Assembly (NCBI GenBank): GCA_965153355.1
Contig: OZ231126.1
Coordinates: 99,572,001-99,636,000, forward strand
DNA from: Flaccisagitta enflata
Lineage: Eukaryota > Chaetognatha > Sagittoidea > Aphragmophora
Direction: 5' to 3'
Length of the DNA: 64,000 nt
Position numbers and translations under genes: made by a program
The notes under the pieces: generated by a model
The model's database searches: none
What the model was told of the DNA's origin: nothing
The model's input: the letters and a program-made list of their open reading frames with translations, nothing else
Shown: in pieces, positions 39,474 to 54,300 of the stretch
How the letters are laid out: every line of letters starts with the position of its first letter
Position numbering within the stretch: the stretch's first letter is position 1

Positions 39474-41663
39474 CCAAAAATCAAGGGATTTTATTGAAAA
39501 TCTTAGGAAATATCCCACTTTTTGTGTTTTTCGAGTTTTGGGTGCCATAGCCAAAAAAATTGGCGGAAAATCCCCAACAAAAAATGAAATTTGTGTTAAA
39601 CTATCTAACTAAAATACATATGAAAGAATTTTTTTTAGTGTAATTTTTGTGGTCAAAATCAGCCAAAAACAGAAAAAAAAATTTTTGGACAAAAAAAAAT
39701 GAATTTGTTGGAATGGCTCCAAAACCTTAAACAACATAGTACACCTATAGGTGCATTTTGTGGTAAAAAATTTGATCATGAATCCTAGCCGTTTTACAGA
39801 TATGGCTTCCCTCCAGTTACCCAGTTCTTTGATTCTCGTACTGTATAACGCCATTTTGAAGTATAATGCCTCCACACTATTTTTTACAATTTTTGAGAAT
39901 CAACATTCTCACTCTTTTTGATGTAGAATCCAAACAAATAGAACTTTGAGTCTCTGCTTGGCGGCAATAGATAGCCCTGATCAACAGCTTCAAAATGGTC
40001 ACTGATTTTTCTTTCAAATTTTGCATACCTAACCGCCACTGTAACAAAACGTCATGCATTTATAATCGATTCAAGTTTTGTGTCCATTTCCTGATTCAAC
40101 ATGTTTACTTTTTTTTATATATAATCTAAACGTACAGCCTGATGAGTCCCAGCTTGGCAGCATTTGCTAGCCCTGTTTATTAACTTCATTTTGGTCACCA
40201 ATTTTCATATCAAATCATGTATATCAAAGCTATAATATGACTAAACGTCCTGGACTTTTTTTTTCCAAGATAGTAACTAAATATGACTTAAGATGACTTG
40301 CAATTACTTAGATTGACATAGAATGACTAAAAATGACTTATAATGCCCTAAAATGACTAAAAACAATAAAGAAAAATAATAAAAGTAAAGTTTAACGAAC
40401 CGACCAACGGACTGACAGACGGACATTGCGGGATGTAGAGTCGCGTGCACGCGACTAAAAAAATCTTTAAACAAACGATTCAGTTTTATAAGTTCCGGTA
40501 TAAGTGCAGTGCAGAGAAATGAAAACAAGGCCAACACCTTACAGTCGCGTGCAGTTGTTAAGGTCAAAAGACTAAGACTTAATGACCAAATGACTAAGAG
40601 ACTTAAAGACTAAGAGACCAAAAAACTAAAAGACTAAAAGACTATAAGTCTAAAAGACTAAAATGACTTAGAATGACAAAATATGACAAAATATCAAACA
40701 ATGAAAAATGACCGATCATGACTTTAAATGACTTTGAATAACTTAAAATGACTTAAAATGACATAAAACAAAGAAAACAAGCTAAGCGTTACAGACAGAT
40801 GGACGGACGGACAGATGGACCGACCGACAGACGGAGAGAGTGGGTGATACAAATGGCAATGATTCGATAAGAACTACAGACAAGAATAAACTCAAAGAGA
40901 AAATTCCTAGGTGTTAACTTATCTTACTTGCGCAAGTGCTTTAATTTCCCTATCGGACATCCAAAAGGTCGTGGGATGTACTTTTCGACCGGCTGGTTGA
41001 ATTGAATTAGTGAATGAATGAATGAATGAATGAATGAATGAATGAATGAATGAATGAATGAATCACGCAGACTGTAAAGGCATTTGGAATGGGTATCCAA
41101 TCAATGCAATGGGGCTATAAGTAAGACATTTCAAAAGTCTGAAAAGTACTGCGCTGTTGTGTTATTGATTTCAAAAGGTTTGATCTTCACCAGCACCAAA
41201 AAGAAAGCACAACGTTGGTTCAATTATAAAGAAAACTGGAGCGAGGTCAATTTGATCTTTCTGATTCGGATTTATCACATTTGTTTTAAACAGGTTCTTT
41301 TTGTGGAATTCACTTTGACGTCAATGACAAGTTTAAGTGTCATTACGAATTGGGCAAAAATGCCTGTTTAAAAATCGAGTGATTCATTGTTAACTGTTGA
41401 GGTCATTGTTGACATATGGGAGACGAAACGCGATGGAACTTTCTGGTGAGACACAAACGCGGAGAATCTGGTTTAGTTCTTGTTTGCTTTGCTTTGCTTT
41501 GTTTGGAGGATGACTCACACAAATACCGCGTCTGGCCCGCGTTCTAGATTTAAGTGGCATCGACAAAAAAAATAAACATACGCATATGTGTGTATGCGTG
41601 TGTCCCAGCGCGCACACATGTATGTGCGCGCGCGCGTGTGCCTGCCTGTTACTGCATGTCTGT

Positions 41664-41764
<101 letters not shown>

Positions 41765-41919
41765 CTAGAAAGGACATTCTCTTTACGTGGTAGGAATGAA
41801 TGCTATCATCTCTGGTTTACTTTACGCAATCGAGTAGACTTGGTCTAGAAGTTGAGTGTTTGGGTTTTTGTTCTTTTTCGTCTGAGACTGAGTAAAGTGA
41901 AACAAGACTCTCTATCCTT

Positions 41920-42128
<209 letters not shown>

Positions 42129-43605
42129 TTTTTGGGTAGCATGATTAAAGGGGACGAAGTCGTGTTGGACACAGAGGGACCTTTGTTTATTTGTTTGTCG
42201 TCCGTGTGTCACCCCCCTGGCCTCAAATTAGCCATCTCAGGATTAGGCCGCAATTTTCCTCAATTTTCCATTTTAATAAAAGGGCATTTTTGCGGGTTTT
42301 TTTCTTTTTTTGTAAATTTTCCATGCTGTTCAATGGAAATTCTCGCATTTAACATTTTTTCATCAATTTCCATGTTGTTCTATGAGAATTTTTATTGTTT
42401 ATGATCAATTTTCCACGTTATCTATTGGGAATTTTTATATTCGTTTATTCGTTTTTTTGGTTAATTGTCCATGTTATTAAATGGAAAATATCCAATTTTC
42501 TAGTTGCGGACATGCAACTCTATAAGAGGATTCGTCCGTCCGTTTGTCTGTTGGTCCGTTGATCCGTTGGTCCATGGCGATTTAGTCAAAAAGAGGAGAT
42601 ACTTTTCGTGAATGTTTCTGTGAGGGGTTGGGGGTTTGTGTGTGGATGGGGGTTGGACGCCCACCCTTCTGCAACAATATTGTGACTCCGTGTCACTTGT
42701 ATATTTTATGACTATGTCTACTTTAACACTATTTTTTATTGAAATTTCATGTTTTTCCATTGTTTATTGATTTTCCATGTTCTCTAGTGAAAGTTCATGA
42801 CATCTTTATTTTTCAAACAATTTTCCATGGTATTCAATGGGAAATTTTTTTTTTTTTTTTTTATCATTTTTGTCAATTTCTCATGTTGTGCAAAGGCGAA
42901 CGAACGAACAAACGTCCCCCTTTGTTCTACAAGACTTCAGCCCTTTCGGGTCTACTGCTCCGCTAGTCATCACCTAGAATCCCCTGCATACTAAGCAGGG
43001 CAATGGGTATCGCTGACCACATATTGCCCTTGTACTATTGGCTCATTCTTTTTTTCTCTTCCTCTTGTTATTGCCTTTTCTCTTCCCTTGTCACTCTTTT
43101 TCAGTATACCAGCGTTTAATTCGTTTTCACGCGAGAGACCTTTAATTGGATATATTAACAGCAAAGGAAAATATTATAAGCCTTTTCGTTTTAACTTCGG
43201 GGACCCAATCTTTTTTTCACAACAATTAAGAGAATGTTTTTTCTTCTCTGACAGCTGGACAGAACTTAGGCATAAATTAAAAACCATTCGCAAATCAAAA
43301 GAGATACAGAGGTGCAGAAAGAACGACGAACTAACGGACAAACCGATGGACGGACGATGCGACCGACAGAATTTCCCCACAAAAATCATTGAAGTGAGAG
43401 ACACACAAAAAGTCTTGTAATTTTAGTTCATTCATCCTGAAAATAAATTTGCTTTGTTGTAGGATTTTCCTTCTTTCTTCTTTCGATCTTCAAATCACGA
43501 AAAATCAAGAAAATGCGGCGAGACGAAGTTCTTGGTTTCAAGTTTGGTGGTGAGTTTGTCGACCAGCTTAAATCATTTTTTTTCATCTTCTTCGTCTTCT
43601 TCTTC

Positions 43606-43637
<32 letters not shown>

Positions 43638-43700
43638 CTTCTTCTTCTTCTTCTTCTTCTTCGTCTTTCCCATATTGTCTTTTTCATGTGATTGTGGTCG

Positions 43701-43732
<32 letters not shown>

Positions 43733-43734
43733 GC

Positions 43735-43873
<139 letters not shown>

Positions 43874-44092
43874 TGCTTTTCTTTTCTTTTCCTCGTTTTG
43901 TTTTGTGTTTCTTCTTCTTCTTTTTCTTTTTCTTTTTGTTTTTGTTTTTGTTTTTGTTTTTGTTTTTGTTTTTGTTTTTGTTTTTGTTTTTGTTTTTCTT
44001 TTTCTTTTTCGACTTCTTCTTCTTCATCTTCTTCTTCTTCTTCTTCTTCTTCTTCTTCTTCTTCTTCTTCTTCTTCTGCTTCGTCTTTTTCT

Positions 44093-44126
<34 letters not shown>

Positions 44127-44127
44127 T

Positions 44128-44178
<51 letters not shown>

Positions 44179-44588
44179 TTCTTTTTCTTTTTCTTTTTCT
44201 TCTTCTTCTTCTTCTTCATCTTGCCTTCCCTCATCTTCACCTTCTCCAATTACGGTTAATACAGTTAAACCCGCTATAACGGATTTCAAGGGACCAACAA
44301 ATTTTATTTGTTATAAACGGAATTCTGTTCTAGCTAATATAGAAAATAAAAGAAAATCAGGTGAAGGGACCGAGAATTAGTATCTGTTATATGCGGAATT
44401 CCGCTAAAAGCGGGTCCGTTGGAGCGGGGTTCAACTGTACTCCATCCCAATTCACAACACAAAATGTGCATTTTTGTTTTCTTTTCGGGAACTGTTTACG
44501 TCATTTCGTTTCCTTTGTATCGTGAAAGTACCGATAGACAACAGAATCGAGATTGATTCAGGGGGCAATTCCTGTTTGTGTTGTTGTT

Positions 44589-44655
<67 letters not shown>

Positions 44656-44656
44656 A

Positions 44657-44687
<31 letters not shown>

Positions 44688-45967
44688 GGTGGTCGAATTT
44701 CCAATTTCCAATTTTTTTCAATTGATCTAAACTGCTTCATAACAAGGCAACTGAGGTTAACATCAGTGTCCATTCAATTGTTATAGTCATTATTATAGCA
44801 TTTGTGCAAACGGCCAACAAACATAAAGATGGATAGACAAACAGAAATAAAGACAAGACAGACAAACAGAAAGACAAAAAGAATGACAGATAGACAGAAA
44901 GACAGATAAATGTTGCCTCATAAGGACTCATAATGTCATGTAAAAGAATATGTATACGATATTATAAATTATTTGTGGGATATAAGATATCGCTAAAACA
45001 TAATTCATTTTAATTTGAATAATCTAAATAAACTATTTTTTTATTGATGATACTCAAAAACGGATTTAGTGAATGGTTTCGGGAACATGAACCCATTTTG
45101 AGAATTAATCAGTGTGTGAGATGGAAGTTGATAAAACAAAAATTATATTATCCCCCTGCCAAACGATTAACCTAAGTCCTTCTTTTTGTTCATAGATTTT
45201 TGTCATTGTATTCTTAAGTTTCAGTTAATTTTGAAATGTTTTTCATTAGTTTTAAAATATATTAAAGCTTGGATGAACATTTAAATTTAAAAAATCATAA
45301 ATAAGTTTAAAAATCAATGTCATTAAATCAGGAAAAAAATTTCCAAGGGACCTGGAAATAGCGACTTTAAATCAGGTTTGGCTGTTATATCAGGTGTCAT
45401 TATATCAGGTAAATTTAACATTACAAAAGCCTGCAAAAATTTGGGACCAAAGAACTCTGGATGTTAAATCCGAAATGTCGTTATATCAGGTGACGAAAAG
45501 GCGGTAGTCCACTGTATGTCTTTCAAATTGTTTGGAAGACTATTCTTGATAAGATCCCAACATCTAAAATTTGTAGGTGAGAACTATTCTTTATGTAAGA
45601 GACTAAATCAAAAAATATCATGATGGTGGGTAATGCTTAAGGTACCCAAAAAAGGCCCAAAATGGCCCGTAAATCAATAAAATATCAGTTTTTTATGCAT
45701 TATGATCCCAAAAATGCTTGGATTCTTACAAAATTTGAAATGGCACTTTCCACTTAATGCAACTACCTTCATGCAAATTTTTTTGGCCTTCAATGAGCAG
45801 CTTCATAGGGTAAAATGGCTCACAAACAAAAAATTGACCCCAAAAAAATCCCGTGTTTGGGTCTTGTCTCATGAAAACACAATTTTAAAGTCTGTATCTC
45901 TCTTTGTCTCTGTTTCTATCTCTCTCTGCCTGTCTCTCTCTCTCTCTCTGTGCTTCTGTTTTTCTGT

Positions 45968-46051
<84 letters not shown>

Positions 46052-49000
46052 AACCTCTCATTGCCCCATATCCCTTTCTTCCCTCTGTCCCTCCCTCTTT
46101 TTTCCGTAAATGTTTTTGGTCCCATGGAACACAACTCAATAATGCGCATTGTCTTTGCGTTTCTTTATTGGTCTGTTTCTGTCTGTGATCATCCTTTATT
46201 GATAGTAGTTCCATGAAAAGGTAGGATTAATTACTTGTACATGAATGAAATAAGTTGATGACCTTTGAGTAATGCTTTAAAGAAAATAGTACCAAAAGCG
46301 TTAAATGGTCAGCAGTACCCCTGCCGTGCCAAAGTAGTAGTAAGTTGAAGTTGAAGTAGGGCAGCGGCCACGAAGGCGTCGATAACCTATGCTTTCACAC
46401 ATATGGGGAATTTTCTTCTGGTGGCTGGGGCTCTTGGCTGAAATTTGGACATAAAGGCTAAGATTTAGGCCTTGAGGCTAGGATTTGGACCTGAGGCTAG
46501 GATTTGGGCCTTGAGACTAGGATTTGGGCCTTAAGGCTGGTATTTTAGGGGGTGGACAGACGGGGGAGAAGAAGGAGGAGAAAATTCCCCATATATGCGA
46601 AAGCATAAAGGAAAATATGATTTTTTTTTTTTTTATACTTTTTACCCTATGAAGCTATACATTGTTGCCTACAGTATTTTGTATGAAGGTAGTTGCATGA
46701 AATAGAAAGTTACATAAAATAGGAAGTCACAATTTTTTTCTTCTAATCCATGGCTTTTTTTAATCATAATTGAAAAAAAAAACAAGGCCGGATACACGGC
46801 AGGACAGTCGCGGACGGTTGGGCAGGAGCAGTAATGCAAAAAACAGTCGCAATTTAGAAATGTGACGGACCAACGGATGGACCGATGGACGAACCGACCG
46901 ACACGGCTAGGTGCTGAGTCGCGTGTCCGCGACTAATATTCCTACATTTACGGTTTTTTTTTTTGCTGTTTTTGGGGGTGTGTTTTTAGAGCCCCCTTGT
47001 AGAGCCTTGAACCTAGCACAAATCGATACCCCATGCAATGCTACACAGATATTACTAATTTTAAGGTGACCCTGTAACCATTCCTTAATGAAACTGACAT
47101 TGGATTTGCTATTTTTCATATCTTTATGTTTACCATGTTATTTTTGACAGTTATGTCTTATCTTTTGGAAATATTTTATGAAATTTATTCTGGAACCTCT
47201 ACAGATGTAGCCAATATTACTTTAAAATCTTTTTTTTTCTGACAAAAATTAGTGTTTTTATTACAGAAATATCGAAAATGCGACTTTTTGGGGCGATTTA
47301 TTGTTTTTTGAGCCATTGTACCCTATGAAGCTGTTCATTGAAGGCCACAAAATTTTGCATGAAGGTAGTTGCATTATGTGGGAAGTTCCATTTTAAATTT
47401 TGTAAGAATCCCAGCATTTTTGGGATCATAATGAATAAAAAACTGACATTTTCTTGATTTACGGGCCCTTTTTGGGCCTGTTTGGGTACCCCAACCATCA
47501 CCCAGCATCATGATTCTTTCTGATTTAGTCTCTTACATCAAGAAGAATTTCCACCTACAAATTTTTGATGTTGGGATCACATTGAGGTAACAATTTTGCC
47601 CAAAAATACCCCAAAATAGCCATTTTTGTTAGTTTTTTGTGTGCCATTCCCAAAAAAGCAGCCTCGTAGGGCCCCAAAATCCTAAAAACGGATTTCCCAT
47701 GCAATTTTATACGGGACTAGCTTTTTTTTTGGACACCTTCAATATTTTTTTTTTTTTTCTTTTTGACAAGCGAGCTCCAATCTTGCCTCTGACGGAATCA
47801 TCGAACATCGAATATCGTTCCTTGAATGGTATTGTATTCGTTAAAAAGATCCGATAACCCATTTATCGTGAATGTGACTCTTGATGGGACGGACATATGA
47901 TGTGATGAATTATGTCCACGGTTGTTGTTGTTATAGCCGCAGGAATTCTATCATATCAATCGTTAGCGAGGAAGAAACCAATTTCATCGGGCGAATTGCC
48001 GAGGCTCTCGTTCGCCGATGACATAGTCGACGTCCGTAGTACTTGACTCATAGAAAAAGCCGCACTTTTAAATGGCAGATTGTCAACTGAATTTCAAAAT
48101 AACTATTTAAAATCTTAGACGGTTAGAAAGCTTTTGAAAAGATCTTTTATTTGGCTATAATCTGGAAATTCTAGCTTTATTTGTTTAGAAATGGTATAAG
48201 AATGAGTAAAAACATTGTCATTTTCAGTTTGCAATCCCATTAAAAAATGAGTATTTTTATAAATTAGAAGATAACTTTGACAAGCTCTAGCTCTTAAACC
48301 GTTTGAGATACAGATATGAGATTGGTCTAGAATGAAAGAAAATTTAAAAATCTTTCAAATCACTTCAATAAAAAAATGTTCAAATCATTTGTTTTTCTTA
48401 TCCTTCTACTCAAAATAGGGTGCGGCTTTTTTATTGAGTCGAGTAGTATCGATCAAACTACGGTTGGACCCCGCTCCAACAGACCCGCTTCTAACGGCAT
48501 TTCGCCTATGGCAGATACGCATTCTTGGTCTCTACAGCCGTTTTCATTTATTTGTAGTTGAAGAATATTGGTACGGTTCAATTGATGGTCTTCTGCCTTA
48601 GTCTGAACGTAGCTACTAGATACACTGTTAAGTCGAAAAATATATAACAAGATCAGCAGCTGACATTATTTTCATGGTTTGCGGCTATGCAGTAAGCATT
48701 GTCTATCCCCAACTAGATACAACATGAACATTGCTCCAGTCTGTTTCAACTCGAGGGCTCGATGATTGCATGGGAGGGGAAAAAGTTACTTTACATGATC
48801 TCTTTTTTAGTTTTTTTTTCTTTCTCGTTTTCTATTCACTGATTTTTTTGTGTGGTTTTTTTTTCGCTCTTTTTCTTCATTCTTGGTTTCGATATCAAAA
48901 TTCATTTTAAATCAAGATCTAAGCCGGGGCCACTACAGCAGCAGCCACGCTTTAGTCTACAATCGCCAGACAAATTAGTGTATCGGTCAGTTTGCCTTCT

Positions 49001-49054
49001 ATCTTGGCGTCTTTTTTTAAATCATCTCTCTCTCTCTGTCTCTCTCTCTCTCTC

Positions 49055-49122
<68 letters not shown>

Positions 49123-49333
49123 AAATGACTATAATGCTTCTAGTATTTTCATTTTTAGTCGCGGACTCGCGACTCTTGAACTCGCCGTGTCGGTCGGTCA
49201 GTCGGTCGGTCGGTCCGTCCGTAACAAAAACAAAATGCACGAGTTTTTTTGCTATTCCGCCCCTGCCCACCCGTCCGCGACTTAGGGGGAGTGTATACGG
49301 CCTTGTTCACGTTTGACTCAAACAAACTAGACT

Positions 49334-49437
<104 letters not shown>

Positions 49438-49496
49438 GACTACAATGCTTCTTGTATTTTCATTTTTCACGTTTGACTCAAACAAACTAGACTTGA

Positions 49497-49620
<124 letters not shown>

Positions 49621-51326
49621 GACTATAACGCTTCTCTTTCTAGTATTTTCGTTTTTCACGTTTGACTCAAACAAACTAGACTTGACTCTCTTTTTTCAGG
49701 AAGATCTTTCCCCAGTTCTTCATCATTTTTAGATGCTTCCACGCATCTCTATAAGAGGCTTCGTCCGTCCGTGCGTCCGTCCGTCCGTCTGTCCGTCCAT
49801 TGGTCTGTCGGTCCGTTGGTGAGCACGAGTCATATGGTTTAAACTCGAGGAAATCACCCAAAATGATAGATCATTGCATCATTCCACATTTTCATTTCAT
49901 TTCATGTAATGCTCAATAGTGCAATGTTACACTTTTACAATAATGATTGTAAATGAGCTGTACACCGGATAAGTGTACAAGTTCCCTCAAGTAGCTACAA
50001 ACTAAGATAGTTAACAAAAGAAAAACTACAAGCTAAGATAGTTAACAAAAGATAAACAATAAATTAGGTCGTAATCAAGGTATCAAAGTAAAAACGAGAT
50101 TCTACGTATTTGTATCTTTTACGTAAGTCATTTGGCAAACTGATTTGGAAATTACAGCTCGGGATTAGTTCACTCTCATTCTCCCCTTAGAATATTTCAG
50201 TTCCCATATATTCTCAATTTCATTGCATATGTTGTTCAATTTATCACTTGAGTCGGAATAGATATCGTTAAAGTCACATTTGATCGGTTTTGAGAATTTG
50301 TTTCTTTCCTGCCAAACAATACATTCGTTCAGTCGGTGGTTTTCGTTATCTGGGACATTACATGAACGACAAATTTCAGGGATTGTTCCTTTAAAATTTG
50401 ATCCGCACTCAAGCATGCCGTATCTTGCTAGAATAATTGTTCTGGTGCGCTGTTTATTCTGCCTGATTAGTTCCGGTAATGCTTTCCTTGTATAATTTGT
50501 CTCTAAACAATCGTAGATGTCTTTTGTCTTTGTGTTGATCCGCTCGTCTGATGACGTAGTGGAGACGCAATTTTCCTTTGGTTTCTTTCTATGGTGTTCT
50601 TCTACAGCTGCCATTACTTCGTTTTCCACTGCACCTTGGTCTTTTGTCTTATTTCGTCCCACTCTGGACAAAGACTGTATTCACTTAGTTTTCCATTAAT
50701 ACATTTGGCCCAATTAATGTCTAGTTCTCTCAATTCGTTTAGCATTGGTTTGATCCATTGGAAATCAGGCCGAGTTAGTATCTTATGAAGGTAAAGAAAT
50801 TTTTTCATATCTGCAACTTCCGAGAAATATAGTAAGCCAAAACTATGTATGATTGCTGCCGTTGGTGTTGTTATTGGAAGATGACTGCTTGAACTCCGAT
50901 CTTGTCGATATGCTTCTCTTCTGTTTTTGTTAATGTCCACGATTCCACGTTGTAAAAGAAGCTTGTTATGATACTTTTTTCATACAGGTCTAGTGTCACT
51001 TTTGTTCCAATACGTTGCATGACATCAGAAGAAGCGGTAGTATTTATTTGTCTTGTTGTAGTAAAGTTTATGTCGCTAAACGTAGCTAAATGACACAGAC
51101 TTTGGTGTGACTGAATTACACTAGATGTTAGTTTTATGGTGGTTCCCTTTCTTAGGACAAAGTAATTGCGGAGACACGATTTAATTTGTTGAAGTATAGA
51201 AACATTCAGCAAAAGGCGCAGCAGCAATTGTAGTACAGAAAAAGAACATTGAGCTTAGGTGGGGGACCGGTTATAAAGGATTTGGAAAACAATGAGGAAG
51301 AGGAGGACACTTGAAAAGAGCAGAGG

Positions 51327-51365
<39 letters not shown>

Positions 51366-54300
51366 AGAGAGAGAGACACACACACACACAGAGACAGGAA
51401 TGCATCTTGGGGTGAGGTTCTAGGGCAAAAAAGGCGATCTCTGTTATAACAGGAATGTGAGGCAGGAATGTGTAACAGTAAGACAATGGGTCACAACAAT
51501 GATAAGGGGCATTGAATACACAGTTCTACAAGGCACAGAGTCACACAAGGGGGCAAAATGAGGGGGAAAGGAATTTAGTACATTCAAATATGCAGGGTAC
51601 AATGGGGAGTGTTTTTGGGGTAGTGGGTTGCTTCCAAGCTTCCATAGAAATACCATACTAGGCAGTCCCCAAAAACCTCATATCCCCCCAATTCCTTAAC
51701 CCCGTTATTGTCCCCCCAGCTCAAATATGATTGAAAAAATCTCCACAAAAAAAATTATTTTCTGTTCGCTATAAGACTATATGAACTAAGTCTCATTCAC
51801 TTCAAATGTATATGTGCATTAACTAAAAATAATCAGTTTTGGTCATCTAAGGCTAAGGCGGTTCTCCTATAGCTAGAATCAAAGATTCCAGGGAGGCTTG
51901 GTCAACAAATATCTTGAGATAAGCGAAGATGCTGGGTTTTGACTATGCCTATGAAATGCAAAATTTTCTGAACGAACACAAATAATCTGGAGAGAATGAA
52001 AAATCATCACAGTTGATAAAAAATTTTCGTATCATTTTAGTTATGTTCCTTCAGCTAAAATAGTGTCTGGCAGTCAGTTTGGCTCGGTAACTAGCTTTGC
52101 TCATTGGACAAAATTGAATCTCGCCTCAATCTGATCAGGTAAGGAGGCTGAGAGAGAGGTGAGGAGAGAAGAGAATTGAGTGCTGAGAGGAGCGAATGAG
52201 CGCACCTCTCAAAAATTTGATTGAATTGTTAAAGCACGATTCTAAGCCTAGTCATTTTGCTATCGGGTGAAAACTGACTGAAAAAAACCCATACTAAAAG
52301 GGAGAGCAATGTTGATCATGAGCTTCATTTTACACAGGCAGCGCGCCAGCCTAGACCCGTGCTCATGCCTCACCATTTTTTTGCAGGCCCGGCCACTCAG
52401 CCCTTACTAGTATCACTGTTGCTTTTCCTTAGGTGTTTTTTGGGTGGTTAAGAAAGAACGTCATATTCCTAATAAAACAAAGAAAGAACCCACCCCTCTT
52501 GAGAGCCCGGTCTCAATGCTCCCAGAGCACAATTTGTTTATGTTTCATGTGTGAGAAGAATTTGGGAATCATCATAGGAGAGACGATACCAGTTTGGTTG
52601 ACCTCCCACACTCCTTACTTTCTCATAGGTTACGGGTTTTAAAGTTCCAGTGTTCAGTAACTATTATTGTCGGGTAGTCCGTCGGTCTTGTCGGTCTTGT
52701 AGTATAATATTAAAGAATTTTAAATGATTTTAGATTGTTTTAACCTGTCGGCCTTGTCTGTCAGTGTGATAGGCAAGTCAGATTTGTACGTAGGTTGAGT
52801 CTGTTTGTCAGTCGACCTGGTGGTAAATGTTAAAAAATGTTATAGGTGTTTTAGATAAATGTTATCTTAAGCGTATTTCTATTTGGAAATTTTGCCACTG
52901 AATCTTATTCTATCTAAACTCATGTAAGTCGGGGTGCCATCGGAGACAAAATTTGATTGGTCAACATGATATTTTGTAATATTTTAGATATTGTTAATTC
53001 TTTTTCGTAGTAGAAGATGATTACTTTATATTCAAAATATTTTTGCATCAAGAACTATTTCTGTGTCCTAAATAATCATGAAATATGAGAAAAAAGACAA
53101 AGTTTTGTTTTCTTATTTTTCTTATTAAATAACTTTGATCATCACATTTAAAAAATTTTTTGTTAGTAACTATTTCCTAACATTCTTAAAAAAATCAAAA
53201 GTGTAGAAATTTTAAGTTCAAAACTTATTGCCTATTAAGATAGCGAAAAATAACAGTCAACTGTGACTGAAGATAAAATTTGTGTGTTTGTTGGCACTGT
53301 GATATAAAATCCTCTCCTATTTGAGTTAAAATGTTAATCGAACTTCCAATTTTAGATCTAGTCATCTTGCCTCACAAACAATTCAAGTATCTACAGGCAT
53401 ACAAATGAAAGTATCTAATCTAAGCTTCACTGGGTACAGTATGTACAGGAGGTCGTCTTAGTCTTAGTCTTAGTCATCAGACAACTCTTCAACATGTCTT
53501 GATTGGCCCTCTGGCCAGGGAGCGGCAGACAAATATGTTCGTCGGTCAACAGATGTCTCATTTGACTCTTGGAATCTTGCGTCCTGAAGTGACAGTCTCT
53601 CGGCCTGCGAGCTCGCATCGGACGATCTTTGCATGTTATCGGTTGGATTGGGCTCATACTTGCTCACAATCCCGTGACATAGGTCGGACAAATTGGCAAG
53701 CTTCCTCTTTACTGCACCACGCGGCTCCGCCGCAGTTCTAATCATTGGATCAAAACGACCGGCCATCACCTGGTAGGTTTCATAGTTGCTAGTTAATGCC
53801 CAACTAGTATGATCCCCTATCGGGTGAACGTGTGTGTTTATCTGTTTAGTTTTGAGTATGTCTGTGGATGGCGCTATCTCAACAGAACGTTCAGACGGAC
53901 AGAGTGGCTTGGGATGATCAGATTGCATTGGATTGGATCGCACAATAATCAGATTGTTGGTGGAAAGAGAAGTAAAAGTGTCTAAAGATACTAGTTGAAA
54001 GACACCCGATAAACAGACAAACAAATACCAGAAAAACAGGTGACGCTTAGCAAGAGGCACCAGGCTACTACTTACACAAGTTGTTCTAATGCTTCCCTGT
54101 TTGTTTCTCTCTCCTTGAAGTTTAAGTGGGCTTAGGATGGAGAGAGAGCTGGCCTTTTGGTCATTTGCAAGGACTGTCGGTTCGGCATTCTTTTCATCGG
54201 TTGGTCGACGGTCAACATCAGTCAAGTGCGGGACAAGATTAGGCTTGTCGGTGGCCCTGCGATCGGTCAAACAAACAGGCGAGGAATTTTGGTTTTCGAT

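Larger units (their letters stand above)
28581..40273. mobile_element. TA-flanked palindromic element (about 2.7 kb without gypsy insert)
   Basis: TA at 28579-28580 and 40274-40275; ends CTATCTTGGAAAAAA and, reversed, CTATCTTGGAAAAAAAAAGT, both continuing with GTCCA. The body is a near-perfect palindrome (arms 28727-29720 and 29874-30492 plus 39474-39845) with an extra ~430 bp on the right. No transposase is recognised, and its short frames are chance. TA duplication and the CTATCTT start place it near the mariner-like elements at 3213 and 17052. The gypsy element sits in its right arm. Right-hand unique part 39846-40273 holds nothing else. Confidence 0.8.
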